A program made the translations under genes and the position numbers. A DNA stretch of 64,000 bases, from positions 21,302,001-21,366,000 of the forward strand of contig NC_134152.1 of assembly GCF_033958435.1 (NCBI RefSeq), in the 5' to 3' direction. The stretch comes from Carettochelys insculpta. Lineage: Eukaryota; Chordata; Testudines; Carettochelyidae. A model generated the notes under the pieces. The model saw only the letters and a list, made by a program, of their open reading frames with translations. It was not told where the DNA came from and ran no database searches. Shown here piece by piece: positions 31,651 to 43,754 of this stretch (the first letter of the stretch is position 1; each line of letters begins with the position of its first letter).

Positions 31651-32330
31651 ACTAGGGTGTCCCTCCAGCCCATTTTTCCCAGCAGGGTCCCTGATTGCAG
31701 CTATTGCATAGCTTAAACGGGCAAATTGTCCCATGTTTTGCAAGGCTTCTGTTCCTTGGGGACTTGGTGTCTTGGGGCTGCAGCCCCTGCTGCCAGAGAG
31801 TTCCTGCACAGGGCAGCTGCCCTGTTCCCCGGTGCCCTGTGCCTCGCAGCAGCAGCTCCTCCTGCCGGGGAGCTTCTCCATGGAGCAGCTGCCTCACTTC
31901 CCGGCACCCAGCAGTGGTAACCCCTGCCATGGAGCAGCTGCCTCATTCCCTGGCATCCCACACCTAGGGAAGGCAGCTCCTGCTGCCAGGGATCCTCGTC
32001 ATGAGCCAAATGCCTCATTCTCCAGCATCCCTGCCTTGGGGAGGCAGCTGCTAGGTGGAAGCTCTTCCACAGGGCAGCTGCCACATTCTCTGTCCCCACC
32101 ACTGGGCAGCTGCAAAGCCCCTATTCTCAGCACCCCCAGCCAGAAGGTAGCAGAGCCCCCATCCTCCACTTCCCCCTTATCAGGAGGCTGTGGAGCCCTC
32201 CACGCCCAGTGCTTCACCTTTGGCCAGCAGCCTCCATCACTGAGAAGCCCTGACATGGGATAGCAGCCCCATCCCCATCCTCAGAAGCCGGTGTCCCAGT
32301 GCCATAGGGCAATGTGGTCACCCTAGGTAA
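31651..32330. mobile_element. DNA element with internal GC-rich minisatellite
   Basis: CTAGGGTGTCCCTCCAGCC near 31651 and GTGGTCACCCTAGG near 32310-32325 are inverted termini. The interior (about 31760-32120) is a degenerate tandem array around CTGCCAGGGA..TCC..GAGCAGCTGCC, in units of roughly 60 bases. Open frames on both strands (31713-32102, 31733-32263) reflect repeat composition. Confidence 0.55.
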
Positions 32331-32505
32331 AATGTGTGTGCATTTCCTTGAAGACAGCAGCAATACTGTTTTGAACATAGGTTCAGGAGTTACTTGCTGG
32401 GCCTAAATCAAGTCAGGGAACCAAACTTTGGGCTTAGTTTACCTATTGTTATGTTCACCCCACTCCAATTGATTGTGCTTACTTGCCCTACCATTTTAGC
32501 AATGT

Positions 32506-32890
32506 TTGGCTATGTCTACACAGCAGAGTTATTTCAAAATTAGCTATTCCAGAAGAGATTTTCTGAAGTAGCTTATTTCGAAATAGTGCATCTGCACACA
32601 AAATGCAAATGGTGCTCAGCTGTTTCAAAATAGAATGCCCAGTCACAACAGAGCCTGTTTCAAAATAGACCCTTGTATGCATTATAGGATATTTCAAAAC
32701 AGCCCCTATTTTGAAATATCTATTTTGAAACAGGAGCTATTCCTCAGGGAATGAGGTTTACCATATTCAAAATAAGCCATCCACTATTTCAAAATTATTT
32801 TGGAATAGTAGTTGTGTTGTGTAGACAGTTGTAAAGTTATTTCAGATAGCAACCATTATTCCGAAATAACTCCTGTGTAGACACACCCTT
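32506..32890. mobile_element. MITE of the GTCTACA/TTTCAAAATA family
   Basis: GGCTATGTCTACACAGCAGA and its counterpart CCTGTGTAGACACACCC are clear inverted ends. The interior is rich in TATTTCGAAATA and TTTCAAAATAG. This is the best-preserved member in the window. Confidence 0.75.
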
Positions 32891-33850
32891 TGGGGGGTGT
32901 TATTGCACCAGACCTACCACTGGTGGCTTCTTTGGCTATGTTGTTTTTAGTGAGAATTTTGCCTTAGTAGAGACCAGAGCATTCGGTTTTAGTTTACATT
33001 GTAGTTTTTGTTAACAGACTATTACTAGTTAAAGTAAACATCTCTCCATGTGATAGAAACTTGAAGCCCTCAATACTTAATCCTTTCAATGGAATTCTTA
33101 GTACTTTCACAGAATCAAGTCAGCCAACCCCTCTGCATGCAGTCTGGGATTTTCATAGCAGCCTAAGGTCCAGACTGCAACTCAGCTAGTGTGATGCAAG
33201 AGAAACGAGGGAAAACGCCTTAAATGCAGCACAGATATCTCATAGGAGGGGAAGAAAGCACCACAAAGTTGCTGTATCCCCCTCACACATTCACTGATGA
33301 ATGAAAGGAGTTAGAACTTAGAAGAGATAGTCCACAGACCATTAGCTCCACCCACTTCCCACCCCCCAACTCCTGTACCAGCCAACCCAGAAGTGTGGCA
33401 CCAGTGCTCCAGGGAACACATGCCGCACACAGATCAATTTACTCGCTCCATAGGCAGCATAAAATCAAGCTCCACTTGTTCAGGGCTTGTGCCAAAGCTA
33501 AGGTTCAGCCCCAGTGGAATGAGGCTCCCATCTGCATGGAATTGCCATAGGAGTTATGTGCTTAGTTCCTTTAAACTCCTTGTGAAAATCCCACCTGACT
33601 CATTATTAAAAGCTATGATGACATTTATTTATTGGTATTGCAATAGTGTGCAGATGTTCCAAGACAGTTTGGGCCCCTGTTGTGCTCTGCTCTGCACATC
33701 ATAGCAAGAGAAAATCATTGCTTAAAATAAGAGATGCTTCTGTACGTTTTATAAATCAATCGCCTCTTGCACCTCTACCGAAGCCAGTGACTGGCTAGAA
33801 AAGTAATAGGTTTAATCCACTATGAGGCTATGTTTGAAGTGCTGCCAAAA
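32891..33850. other. Intergenic sequence without recognised features
   Basis: No exon or repeat identified. Confidence 0.35.
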
Positions 33851-34329
33851 ACGTCCGCCCATGGGATTTTGGTGCCCAAAGTGAACAATGAATTCAGCAC
33901 CCCACCTCCCTCCCTCATGTTCGATATAGAGAAAAATGAGAAGTCTAGAATAAAATTTTACCTTTATTGACTTGGCATTCAAAATGAACAAAGGAAAAAC
34001 AGAAATAAATAGTTGTATTAATTTTTTTTCTACTCTTCATTAGTCCAAACACAATTATATGGTACAGGGTAAACTGCCCAGTAGCTGACACTTTAAAGTT
34101 GTAACTATTTTGGGTTGTACAGAGAATTTCTGGTCAGCACTAAAAGTTGCATTTCAAAGTGCAACTGTTTTATTTCCAAATGAACTGGTTTTGGGTAAGC
34201 TATGAAAAGCTTTATTCCGTGATACTGAATGTAGCTGTAACCCTTTGCACTGGGCCATCAATTCTGTAAACATTTGTAACTTTGTTTTTTCATGCTTTTG
34301 CTTTCACAAACGGGGCAAAAAGTTGTTTG

Positions 34330-34680
34330 AGACAAAGTTTTGAAGCTATTTGGCATTTTATCAAGCTGGCGGCCAGTCCAACAACCCTCTCTTTCAGCAC
34401 CAAGAACAAAGGTGTGTCTTTGTCAATTTTAATGTTGGAAAGCTAAGCTCCTCACTAGTAACAGAAACTGGAAGAGGCAAGAGAATTCAAAGAGCAATGA
34501 AAATGTTGGGAAAGTTGTCTGAGAGTCTGTGTTTAGAAATATGTTCAGTACATCTGGAGGTGTAGGACATCTTGGGAATTGTTGTGAAACAGCTTTCACT
34601 TCACTGCACAAATCTGTATCTGCATCAATATCTTCTGAGTTTCCATGTTGTAATGCTGAGTCTAGCTTCAACCAATGTCT
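34330..34680 (-). pseudogene. hAT transposase C-terminal dimerisation-domain remnant
   Basis: The minus strand encodes DSALQHGNSEDIDADTDLCS, then PRCPTPPDVLNIF and FPTFSLLFE. This resembles the end of vertebrate hAT transposases and their ZMYM1/P52rIPK-like domesticated relatives (a DGxSxDIDGxDL..EL and P..VLxFI..PNL pattern). After a frame change, SEELSFPTLKLTKTHL resembles the SAERSFSKLKLIKTYL motif of the hATC domain. Stops and a frameshift show it is dead. Element ends were not located; 33850-35290 may be the whole element. Confidence 0.65.
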
Positions 34681-35308
34681 TAATACCTGTTTTGAAGTCT
34701 TAATATGGGCAGTCAGGGGTTGGAAAATCAGGGCTTTACTATTATTTTAACCGTCTACAATAAATATGCAAACTTAACCTTACAAGTACTTGTGATTCTC
34801 TTACAATATTTTCACAAATTTTTCAAGTGCAACACAATACAAATCCTTTGTGGGCAAGGCATCTTCGGGATCATGGCTCATAACACAGCAGAACATCTGT
34901 TGCAGGTCACTGACTGACCTTCAGTAAGTGGTGAGCAACACTGACTCAACTGTATGATGGGCCAGCACTGGGCTAGAAAATGACTGAACTGCCAGACCCC
35001 GCCCCAGGCAGCACACCCAGGTAGGACTCTCTTGAAGCTAGTCCGTGACACATTTTAATTGTATTTACATACACAGCCATACTCCAGAATGTGAAATAAA
35101 GAATATACCAACTTCTGACATGTCATAATGTCACTTGTAAGAAATAACATATTAATATATATTTTAAATAGATAAAAAAAATAACTTCCATCTAATGTGG
35201 TATACCGCGTGGGCTCCCTTGTGGGGGGGCATGAAATTTCCTAAGGGGGTGCAGCACAATCGGTTCTTCTGGGTCTCAGGCTAATCCATCTCATTACAAA
35301 TGTCACTG

Positions 35309-35505
35309 AGGGGAGGGATAGCTCAATAGTTTGAGCATTGGCCTTCTAAACCCAGGGTTGTGACCTCAAACCTTGAGGGGACCATTTAGGGATCTGGAGT
35401 AAACAGATTTTAAAAAAAAAAATGAAAAAAAGATGGTGCTTGGTCCTGTCAAGAGGGCAGGGGACTGGACTTCTGAGGTCCTGTCCAGCTCTATAAGATG
35501 TGTAT
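35309..35505 (+). repeat. Cry I-type turtle SINE
   Basis: The tRNA-related head GGGATAGCTCAATAGTTTGA (A box) and GGGTTGTGACCTCAAACCTT (B box region) is followed by CCATTTAGGGATCTGG, an A-rich interruption and the tail TTGGTCCTGTCAAGAGGGCA / GGTCCTGTCCAGCTCTA. This matches the tRNA-Lys-derived Cry I family of cryptodiran turtles and is the best taxonomic clue here. Confidence 0.85.
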
Positions 35506-35742
35506 CTCCACATTTTTTTTTATTACCAATTAATAAAGTATGTACATTCTACAGACTTATTTTCTAACTTATGCCACACAGGGTTGTTGGTTTTTTTATA
35601 TGAACATAACCAACATTTACATTAGTTTGGATTATATTAGACAGGTTGGAGGGGCCCTGCTAATAGCAGGGATGAAAAGTGAGGCCTGACATAAAGTTTG
35701 CTCACCTCTGCCCTAGGTGACCGCCTACTTCCCCAACATCAG

Positions 35743-36295
35743 GGATCCCCAACCCATGGGTCAGGACCCAAACATGAGTTGCCATTAGATTTTCTAAGGA
35801 TCTCCAGCTCAGTAGCTCCAAACTGCATGTAGCTCTTTAAGGAGCCATTTGCAGCTCCCACTGCTGTTGTTGCTCACTCCTCCAGCTCCCAGTCTCCACC
35901 CTGCCACACTGAAATCGAACTCAATGTAATTGGTTTAACAGCCAGCAGGAGGGATCCAGCTGTTAAACCAGTTAAACTGACTCCCATTTCAGTGAGGCAG
36001 GGCAGAGAACTGCCTGTGCTACAGGTGGGAGAAGGGTGTAGGAGGGCTGGGGGGAGCTGTGTGGAGAAGCAGCAGGGGGCAGCAGCAGCACTCATGTGAG
36101 GTAGGTAGGGGGCATTTTGGGGCTGCGATCTAGGTTTAAGCCTGGGAGGAAGGTGGGGGGAATCAAGTTTCATATAAAAAAATTCCCAGAGGAGAACCTT
36201 CCCCTCCCCAGGTTTGAACTGTCTTGGGTCATAAAGTCTTACTGAATTGTCAAAATGGGACGCCATCTCAAATACGTTGGGAAACATTGCCCTAC
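35743..36295. mobile_element. hAT-like element
   Basis: Left CAGGGATCCCCAACCCATGG and right (complement of TAGGGCAATGTTTCCCAACG) are imperfect ends of the CAG..TCCCAACC type. The interior contains AGTTAAACTGG/CCAGTTTAAC blocks near 35925-35975. No transposase frame. Confidence 0.5.
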
Positions 36296-36299
36296 ATGG

Positions 36300-37389
36300 T
36301 TGGGCAAGCCCTACTGCAAACTACAAACTTCATGTGAAAAACTGCTCTTGGATGTGGTATAAGCTGTTCTGCTCAGGCACTAGAAATCAACGCATTTACC
36401 TCATTCCTAGGTTTGATATTAGCAAGCCAATCAATCAGGTTTCTTCCATCTTTGTATTGTCTGCATGCAAAATTCCTGTTGCAGTAGCAGTAGTAAGCCT
36501 CTTCCTCTCCTACGTCTTGGGCAATTGGGCAAATTCCTGTTGGCCTTCCTAAAAGTGCTGATCTGTTTGTTGTTCAGCAGATACTTAACGCATATAAAAG
36601 AATGAACAAAAGGCTGTAAAACCATCATCCCGTTTCTCAAAGGCAGCCAGAATCCCTTGTTCACAAATGTTCATACAACACTTGAAACAAAGGTCACACC
36701 ATTGTTTAACGAAACTGAGTGGTTTATCTTTGAATTGGAGCATAAGACAATGTGCATATATCACTACAATGTGCATAAAACATTAAACATAGTGGTTCTA
36801 TGTTCAAAATGATGGCATGACTCATAACTGCCCTAAGCATAAAAAGGTTTAGGTGTCATACATATATCTGGGTAATTCAACAATGAAAATTCTTAGTCCC
36901 TCTGGAACTTTAGAAATGGTCTAAAACAGGAAAACAACACAGCCATTGTAAGGTTTCCTTAACAGTTATAAACCTCTGGATTGCCTTTTGTCAAGTTATT
37001 TGAATGATTTACTGGCCTCTGGATAAGCCTTTTGTTCTGCTCTGTCTAGTCTGTTGAAAATGCCATGCATTTGGACAAGGTCATTCAGTGCTCAGCCCTT
37101 TGCTCATGAGGAAATTCTTCACCCTTGGGGGATTATAAGTGGCTTTTTTTTTAAATCCTTATTACAATTATATTGACTTAGCTGGACTTTTATTAGTTCA
37201 TATTTGCCCTGAGTCTTGTTTCTGCATATGTTTGCTGGTTTGGAGCAACCCAGAGAGTGCTGATATAACCCGCACATCTAATGGGTGTGGCTCACTGTCC
37301 CATGTTGTGGCACCAAGACCACTTACACAGAGAAAGAATGAGTCTCCTCTACAGACTTAGGTGACAACCAGCTGGCATTTAGCTTAAAC
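36300..37389. other. Intergenic sequence without recognised features
   Basis: AT-rich unique sequence. Frames at 36247-36776 are shadows without family resemblance. Confidence 0.35.
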
Positions 37390-37867
37390 TCTTACTGTGA
37401 AACCTGGACCTGCTGGTGCGCAAAAAGGTGAGCAAGTTGAGGGGAGGCAGCTTCAGAGAGCAGGCTCCCCCCCCCCCGCACCAGCCTGTTGGAGTTGGGA
37501 TGCAGCATTTAAACCATGTCTCAGTTCCAACAGGACACAGTTGGGGTGGGGTGCTCCCTGCCAGCCTGTTTGGGACAGGAAGCAGCATTTTAGCTGTCTC
37601 CCAGTGTGAGTGGGCTCCTGCAGGGTAAGCATTTCCCCTTGCAGAGATTCTGCAAAGAGCCACCATGAGGGGGAATTGACCAACCCCACAGCAGCTGGGA
37701 CTCAGGAAGCCTTGTTGCTTGAGTCCCAGCTGGTATTGGATCATCAATTTCCACACCCCTCCCCCCGCACCACAGTGGTTCTGCAAAGAGCTGGGGCAAG
37801 GGGAAATTGCCAGAATTTCACAGCACAATTGGACAGTTACCATGGCACACTGGTTGTAAACCACTGC
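37390..37867. repeat. hAT-like element with internal tandem repeat
   Basis: The right terminus is CACTGGTTGTAAACCACTG, a hAT-type end. The interior repeats blocks containing CAGCCTGTTGGAGTTGGGAT / GCCAGCCTGTTTGGGACAGG and AATTTCC..CCCC..CACCAC.GTGGTTCTGCAAAGAG, each about 75-110 bases apart. Frames on both strands here are compositional. Confidence 0.5.
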
Positions 37868-39570
37868 CTTAGTTAGCCTTTCACCAAAACCTCGGCTGAG
37901 TTTTGAGCCCATAATGAGATCTGAAACCAGGCCAGTTCTCTGCTTGTGCCAGGGCCAGATCTAGATTTAATGACCCCAAAAGAAACCTGCACAGCAGACT
38001 TCTGTCAGTCAGAGTACTTGATGGTGTGACTGCACCAGGCCCCAATTCTGCCCTAACTAGCATCCCATTCAAACCCAGTGGTTCAAACAGGATTGCATGG
38101 GTATAATGCTGGGCACAGACTGACCTATTTATTAAGTGCTGGACTGCTGCCTATATGTTCAACTGCACGATGGTAAAGTCAAAAGGAACCGTGCACTTGG
38201 GCAAAAGTTTAGAGAAATACTGTCAGTCATAAACTGTCGTTGACTGCACATGACTGTAATGACTCAGATTGCATGTGTTTCTGTCCAGATTCACATACAA
38301 TCTGTCATCAATGACACATGGCCTAATAATAGTTCACTGATTGCCCATCGCTGTGTACATTCGTGTGCAATCTTTTGTAGATTTCTCATGGATTCCATCA
38401 CTTCTCACACAGTAATCTTGAAAAATACACTTTAAAGAAAAGGCCCATTGTGCAGTGGCAGTGGATCCATATGGCATTATTTAAGAGGCACACAAACATT
38501 CAAATGATTAATATAGATCCTTTCATCCACTTACATGTGAAAAAATCAAGTGCTGCAATAATATCTGCACTAGTAATTCATTCTATTTCATAGAAGTATT
38601 TAAAGTGATTATAGAAATAAAAGAGTACAACCCGGCCTAATATCATTACAGCTGTACATGTCCGTCAACATAATCACGTTGGTTCTCCCAGAAGATATAG
38701 GGCATGATCTACAATAAAGCAAGTGCTTCTTGAAGCCAAGGAAAGGAAAGGAAAATGAATTCTGTACAACACTGTGCTTAAAATGTGCCCAACACAGTAA
38801 AAAGAAACAGAACACATCCCTGTTCCTTAGAATAACTCAAATCTAACAGCTGAAAAGTGGAGACAGTGCTTAACATTTCTGGGATGCCAGAGGTGAGCAT
38901 GAGCTGCAAAATTTAGATCTAGCTCCATAATTCTCCAAACACTAAAGCGATTTGGATTCCAGGTGTTGTTCAGCTCTTGTCTATCCTCAACAACTACCAA
39001 AAGAAAACAAGCCAACAAGTGTCAATTACTTCACTGAAGGTCATTAGTGGAGATACATTCTGGCATGTTAACTATATTGATACATTTTCAGTTCAGATTG
39101 ATTGAAAGGTAAATTACCACATACTGTGCTGCATTTGAGTCTGAAATGGTCACTACAATCTTAAATGGGAGGTAATTTATGAGTCAATGTGAGTTTTGTT
39201 TGAGTACGCTTTGAGCAAGCTCTTCAGGATTTGGTGTAATAATACATTATTAACAATAACTGCTAACAGTCGCAAATTTTACTAGATTGCTAGTAGGCTT
39301 GTGATGTAAATATATGTTCAGTAGAACCTGAGATGAAAGGGGCACATTCATGATTTAATCCCTGGTCTCCAGTGATGAATGTATGACACTTTCCTCCCAT
39401 GGTAGCTTTGATGTTACCTTTTCCATACACCAGACAACAGTTAATTGATGCAGTTTCTTAATTTTTTCTGGCCTGCAAAGGCAAACTGTTTTCAAATGTG
39501 GTTTATTTAGCAATAAACCAAAGGACAAATGTTACAAGGTGAGGGTGGCAAATTTAAACCATTATATCAA

Positions 39571-39602
<32 letters not shown>

Positions 39603-39957
39603 TCATAATGCCTCTTCAGAATGTAGATGTCATTAAATGCAATATTGACAATACAAGACAAAACATATGGAGGAAAAATTGATTAGCAGATTTCGTTGTC
39701 CCTAACTGAGCAATATATAAGCTATGACAAGATGATCCTAGCTATCTCATCTCTTTTACTCCAGTGACAAACAGATAATGCTGAAGAAGAATGAGGCATT
39801 GATGGAAAGATACTGCTGGGTTTGAAAAGACCCATCACTTTTGCAAGATTTTCCAAGAACAATAACTTAGTATAGACACTTTTAATCTAATGTTTTCATA
39901 ACCCTTCTAGTCATGAAATACATGAAGTTGATGCTGAGGGTTGCTTAACCAAATAAT
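37868..39957. other. Intergenic sequence; contains a (GATA)n microsatellite
   Basis: A run of eight GATA units lies at about 39571-39602. The remainder is AT-rich unique sequence with no supported gene. Confidence 0.5.
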
Positions 39958-39958
39958 A

Positions 39959-40205
39959 CAGGTTGAACCTCTCCAGCCCAACACACTCTCATCCAGCAGC
40001 ATCTATAATCTGGCATGATTTTAGTTAACCACTTATCATGGATGTGGCCAAGTTCACCAGAGTCCCGTGAAGTTTGTTTACAGCTGCCAGTCTTGGCTCT
40101 CAGTGTTGTAATGCTGCTAGACAATATTGACCTCCCATGGTCTGCAAATTCTCTCATTTGGCACTGGTCAAGTCCAAAGGTACTGGACTACAGAGGTTCA
40201 ACCTG
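39959..40205. mobile_element. Tigger-like MITE with TA duplication
   Basis: Perfect termini CAGGTTGAACCTCT and AGAGGTTCAACCTG, flanked by TA at 39957-39958 and 40206-40207. The interior has TCCAGC, ATCTGGCATG and GACAATATTGACCTCCCA. TA duplication and ends fit the Tc1/mariner pogo (Tigger) group. No transposase. Confidence 0.85.
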
Positions 40206-40207
40206 TA

Positions 40208-41225
40208 GTTGTTAGATAGATCCAAACTGAAAAATATTTCACCTGTTCTGTCTGAAATTCTTCCCTGAATTATGTAATAATTCACATGGGGGTTCAAAGT
40301 TACTCATAAAACATTGTTGAAAAGACAATTGTGAGTTGCAATCTAAAACCTTCAATAAATATTATGGTTCATGTAGCATCTGCAGGAGAGGAACATATGT
40401 TCTGAATTCTGATGTATTAGTAGCTCATGCACTGTACTTTTTGTATTTATGACAAGTGATAAGCAAACACAACAAGTGTGCCTGAGAACTAATTTAGCAG
40501 GCTTTTTTATTCTTCCAAATCTCAGCTGCCCAGCAAAAGAATTGCTTTCTGATACATTATCCCTCTATGCTTGTTATCTGATTCTCACATTACTGATTAA
40601 CAAAATTACTTTTGTCACTTAGTCTTGAAAGATAAACTAAGACTTCTTTACAGTGAATACCCCATAGTGTCTGGTTCTCATGTAACAGAGCAGAAGGAAG
40701 TGACAATGTGACAGTGATATTATAATAAAAATTAACTTTCAGATACCATAAAAACCCTCAAGTCACCCTTCAATATCCTGCCAACGTGAGTATAATACTG
40801 GGGGAAAACATGAGCGTATTTATCCTCATTCATTATTAGTCCTGCCATGAGTTCATTTGCACATGTTGGACCAGGGCTGTAACTCAGCTATTCAGGATGA
40901 GTAAGTGGGCAGTGTTCTCTCCTCTATACTGTGGTCACTGTCGGTCCTGCTGTTCTCCTTCAGCTGTATGAGAAATCTGAATTGTCTCAAAAGCTGTAGA
41001 ACACTATTACCATGTAATCAGGGCTCCAGTGTACCAAGGACAGAACCTCACAGGGAGGAGTGAGGTCTGGTCGCCAGAATGTAGGAGGCCTACGGCAGGG
41101 GTTGGAGAGCAAGACCAACCCACGCTCACTCTTCAGTTCCCCACTTTAGTCTGCAGACACTCAGAGTCACAGAGTGCAGCCAGAGCCCAAATCCAACCTT
41201 TCTCCATCCCCGTCCTAGCCCTGGC
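40208..41225. other. Intergenic sequence without recognised features
   Basis: AT-rich. No exon or repeat family recognised. Confidence 0.35.
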
Positions 41226-41416
41226 AACAACATTACCTCCAATTCTTTGAGTCATGGATGGGACAAATTTTGTTACGTGCACCAAGGCATGTGCAGATGT
41301 GTACCATCAATAGAAAGACATACTGCCCACTGTGGGTGCTCTGTAAATCAGCTGGGTGGCATCCAAACATCTTTTGGGCAACTGCCCATACGTTGAGCTT
41401 ACAGGGAACACTGCCC
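41226..41416 (+). mobile_element. MITE of the AGTGTTCCCT family
   Basis: CATTACCTCCAATTCTTTGA, TTTTGTTACGTGCACCAAGG and the right end CTTACAGGGAACACTG align block by block with 29336-29540. Confidence 0.65.
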
Positions 41417-42494
41417 AGCTCCACAGGTTCACTTTCTTGAAGTTGGGCAGTGTGGGCCAAAGAGTGGCTGGACCATGCCTTGGGTGCCCCCCAAATCCCC
41501 AACCTGTACAAAGTTACCACGGCTATGAGAGAAGACTGGGAGCCAGGCTCCCTTCTGAGCTCAATTTTCAGCTATGTCACTAATTTACTGTGTGACCTTG
41601 GGTTAGGCATTTAGGGCCTGATTCAGCAGAGCTCTTAAACACAGGCTTAACCTTAAGCATGCAAATTGCCCCACTGACATCAATGGAACAACTCATATGC
41701 TTATAGTCAAATGCACTTAAATGTTTGCTACAACGAGGGCTTATACACAGCACTTTGTCATCTGTAAAACAAGAATAACTCTCCTTCCTTCATGGGAATG
41801 CTTTAAGAGATAAATAACCTGGGCTAATGCAACATTTCAAGAACCTCAAAATGAAGGGGCTACTCGGGTTCCATGTGTTCATACTGGAGATCGTCTCAAC
41901 AACTGCGGAGGCACCAGTTGCAGCTTCAGCATTAAAACTGGGTTGTGTTTTGCATTTAATCTATTGGAGCATACAGTCATAGCCGCAACGTAATTGTATT
42001 TCTGTTCTCATTTCCTCATCCAAAAACCAAAACCGGTGCCGTTCACATCATAAACCTAGCCACAATATGATGAATAATTGCAGCATAGGCCACAGATAAA
42101 TGATTGGAAAGACTGTGAGACCACATGCTTTTTCTTGCCTCTAAAGTTGCAACTTGCTTTAATACCATGAACACACAACAAAGCACTTTTTAAGTGCTCT
42201 AACAGTGCACAGTAGCTGTAGTTGTGAGCTTAGTGCCACAGTTTAGTTCCATGATCACACTCTTTGCTCTTAAGTACCTAGATCTGCAAGGTACTTAGGT
42301 ACATGCCTAACTTTAAGCACATAAACACTCATTGATTTTAACGTGGCTTCTCACAAGCTCAAAGTTAAGAATACAGTTAAGTGCCTTGCTGAACTGGGAC
42401 CTACATGAGCTTTCATCAGGAGTCCTATTACCCCTAGCTTATCCTTCTGCTCAGACACAAGGAACAGAACAGCTTAATGCCATGATTGCTGGCT
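41417..42494. other. Intergenic sequence without recognised features
   Basis: Unique-looking sequence. The block around 41610-41720 (GGGCCTGATTCAGC...) may be an old repeat but is too degraded to name. Confidence 0.35.
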
Positions 42495-42759
42495 CTAAGG
42501 CCAGGTCTACACTAGACATTAAAGGTTGATTGTAGAGACACAATTCTAGCTAAAGCAATTGTGCTGCTATAATCAGCATATCTACGATCAGCTTGCCTCG
42601 CTGATCCCCCTTGCTCCTCATGATATTGAGGAGTACAGGGGTCATCTGCTCCCCCCAGATAGTTCAATTTCGTGCATCCCTACTCCGTGCATGAAAACAA
42701 ACCCCCTGAAGATCAACCCTGACTGGGTCAATTTTCCGCGTAGAGAACACATACCTTAA
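42495..42759. mobile_element. MITE of the AAGGCC.GGTCTACAC family
   Basis: CTAAGGCCAGGTCTACACTA starts the element and ACACATACCTTAAG ends it, an imperfect inverted repeat. The interior has AGCTAAAGCAATTGTGCTGC and GATCAGC blocks. A common turtle non-autonomous element. Confidence 0.55.
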
Positions 42760-43330
42760 GGCCAGGAGTTCTGCATTGTGTTATAGTCCCCCAGAGCTCA
42801 CATTTATAAATAAGGACTTATTGCCTGTAGCATACCGCGAGGAGGTAGATTCTACGTCTGGTCCTTGACACGGTCCATGACAGAATGTAACAGAATGTGA
42901 CTTTTGCTAAACTTATGCCAAGGTCCATCTAGTATGGCTAAACAAGGCCTGGTGCCGAATGCCAAGCTATCCATGACAACTTCAGCGTAAGGGAATTTGC
43001 AGTGATATCATGAAAGAGAACATCACCATTGTACCTTCAACATTGAGGCATTGGTCTTAGGAAAGCACCTAGTTTTTATTTTCCTCTCTCAGTAGGTGTG
43101 TGAAGTCTTTGAGACGATTCTTTTTTCAACACGGAAAGAGGAATTGACATGTCATTAAGATGGGAGATACACGGTATGAATTCAGTGGAGGCTAGAGTTT
43201 TCAAAAATCCAAATGATTTTTAGAAGGATTTTAAAGTGGCAGTGTAAACACATCACAAGGATCGAGAGAAGCCCAAAAGACAACAAAGGGCAAAAAATGC
43301 AGTACTGTATTCTTGGGGAATTAATATGAC
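42760..43330. other. Intergenic sequence without recognised features
   Basis: No supported feature. Confidence 0.35.
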
Positions 43331-43345
43331 ATCGGCAACTACAAG

Positions 43346-43540
43346 TATCAGAGGGGTAGACGTGTTAGTCTGGATCTGCAAAAGCAACGAGGGGTCCTGT
43401 GGCACCTTATAGAGTAACAGAAATGTATGAGCATAAGCTTTCGTGGGCAAAGACCCGCTTTGTCAGATGCATCTGATGAAGTGGGTGTTTGTCCACGAAA
43501 GCTTATGCTCATACATTTCTGTTAGTCTATCAGGTGCACC
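43346..43540 (-). mobile_element. Penelope-like retroelement, palindromic (subfamily 1)
   Basis: The 3' tail (complement of ACGTCTACCCCTCTGATAC) is at the low coordinate, so the element is on the minus strand. Its distal half from about 43471 is inverted back to the plus strand. GGCAACTACAA on the left and GGCAACTTCAA on the right are the probable target duplication. It contains two facing hammerhead motifs. Confidence 0.82.
43464..43520 (+). ncRNA. Hammerhead ribozyme motif, well-preserved core
   Basis: CTGATGA (43473-43479), stem II GTGG/CCAC (43481-43484 with 43493-43496), GAAA (43497-43500), helix III GC-TTAT-GC (43501-43508) and TC (43509-43510) form a complete type I hammerhead core. 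Cleavage is expected after 43510. Stem I pairs 43465-43472 with 43511-43518 at seven of eight positions, one of them G-U. Hammerheads are known from Penelope-like elements. The facing minus-strand copy has CTGACAA and is degraded. Confidence 0.75.
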
Positions 43541-43754
43541 AGGCAACTTCAAATGCCTATTAATTTTTTTAGCATCAGAGTTTAATACTCTTACTCACTT
43601 TGAAAAACCCTGACTCCACAAATAGTCAATGACTTGCAGATTAAGGCACTACTTAGATCAACTAAGTAGTTTGTAGTCGGGGACTCATTCTTTTAAACTC
43701 TAACTTTTTTCAAAGCACACTGATAATAAATGTGTTTGCACTTGATCGACTAAG

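Noticed and set aside
31713..32263. Overlapping 129- and 176-residue frames
   Set aside because: Same repeat read on both strands; proline/glutamine/serine periodicity follows the DNA unit.
37379..37912. 177-residue minus-strand frame
   Set aside because: Runs across a hAT terminus and a tandem repeat; no protein family resemblance.
39571..39602. CRISPR-like array
   Set aside because: It is a plain GATA microsatellite without spacers.
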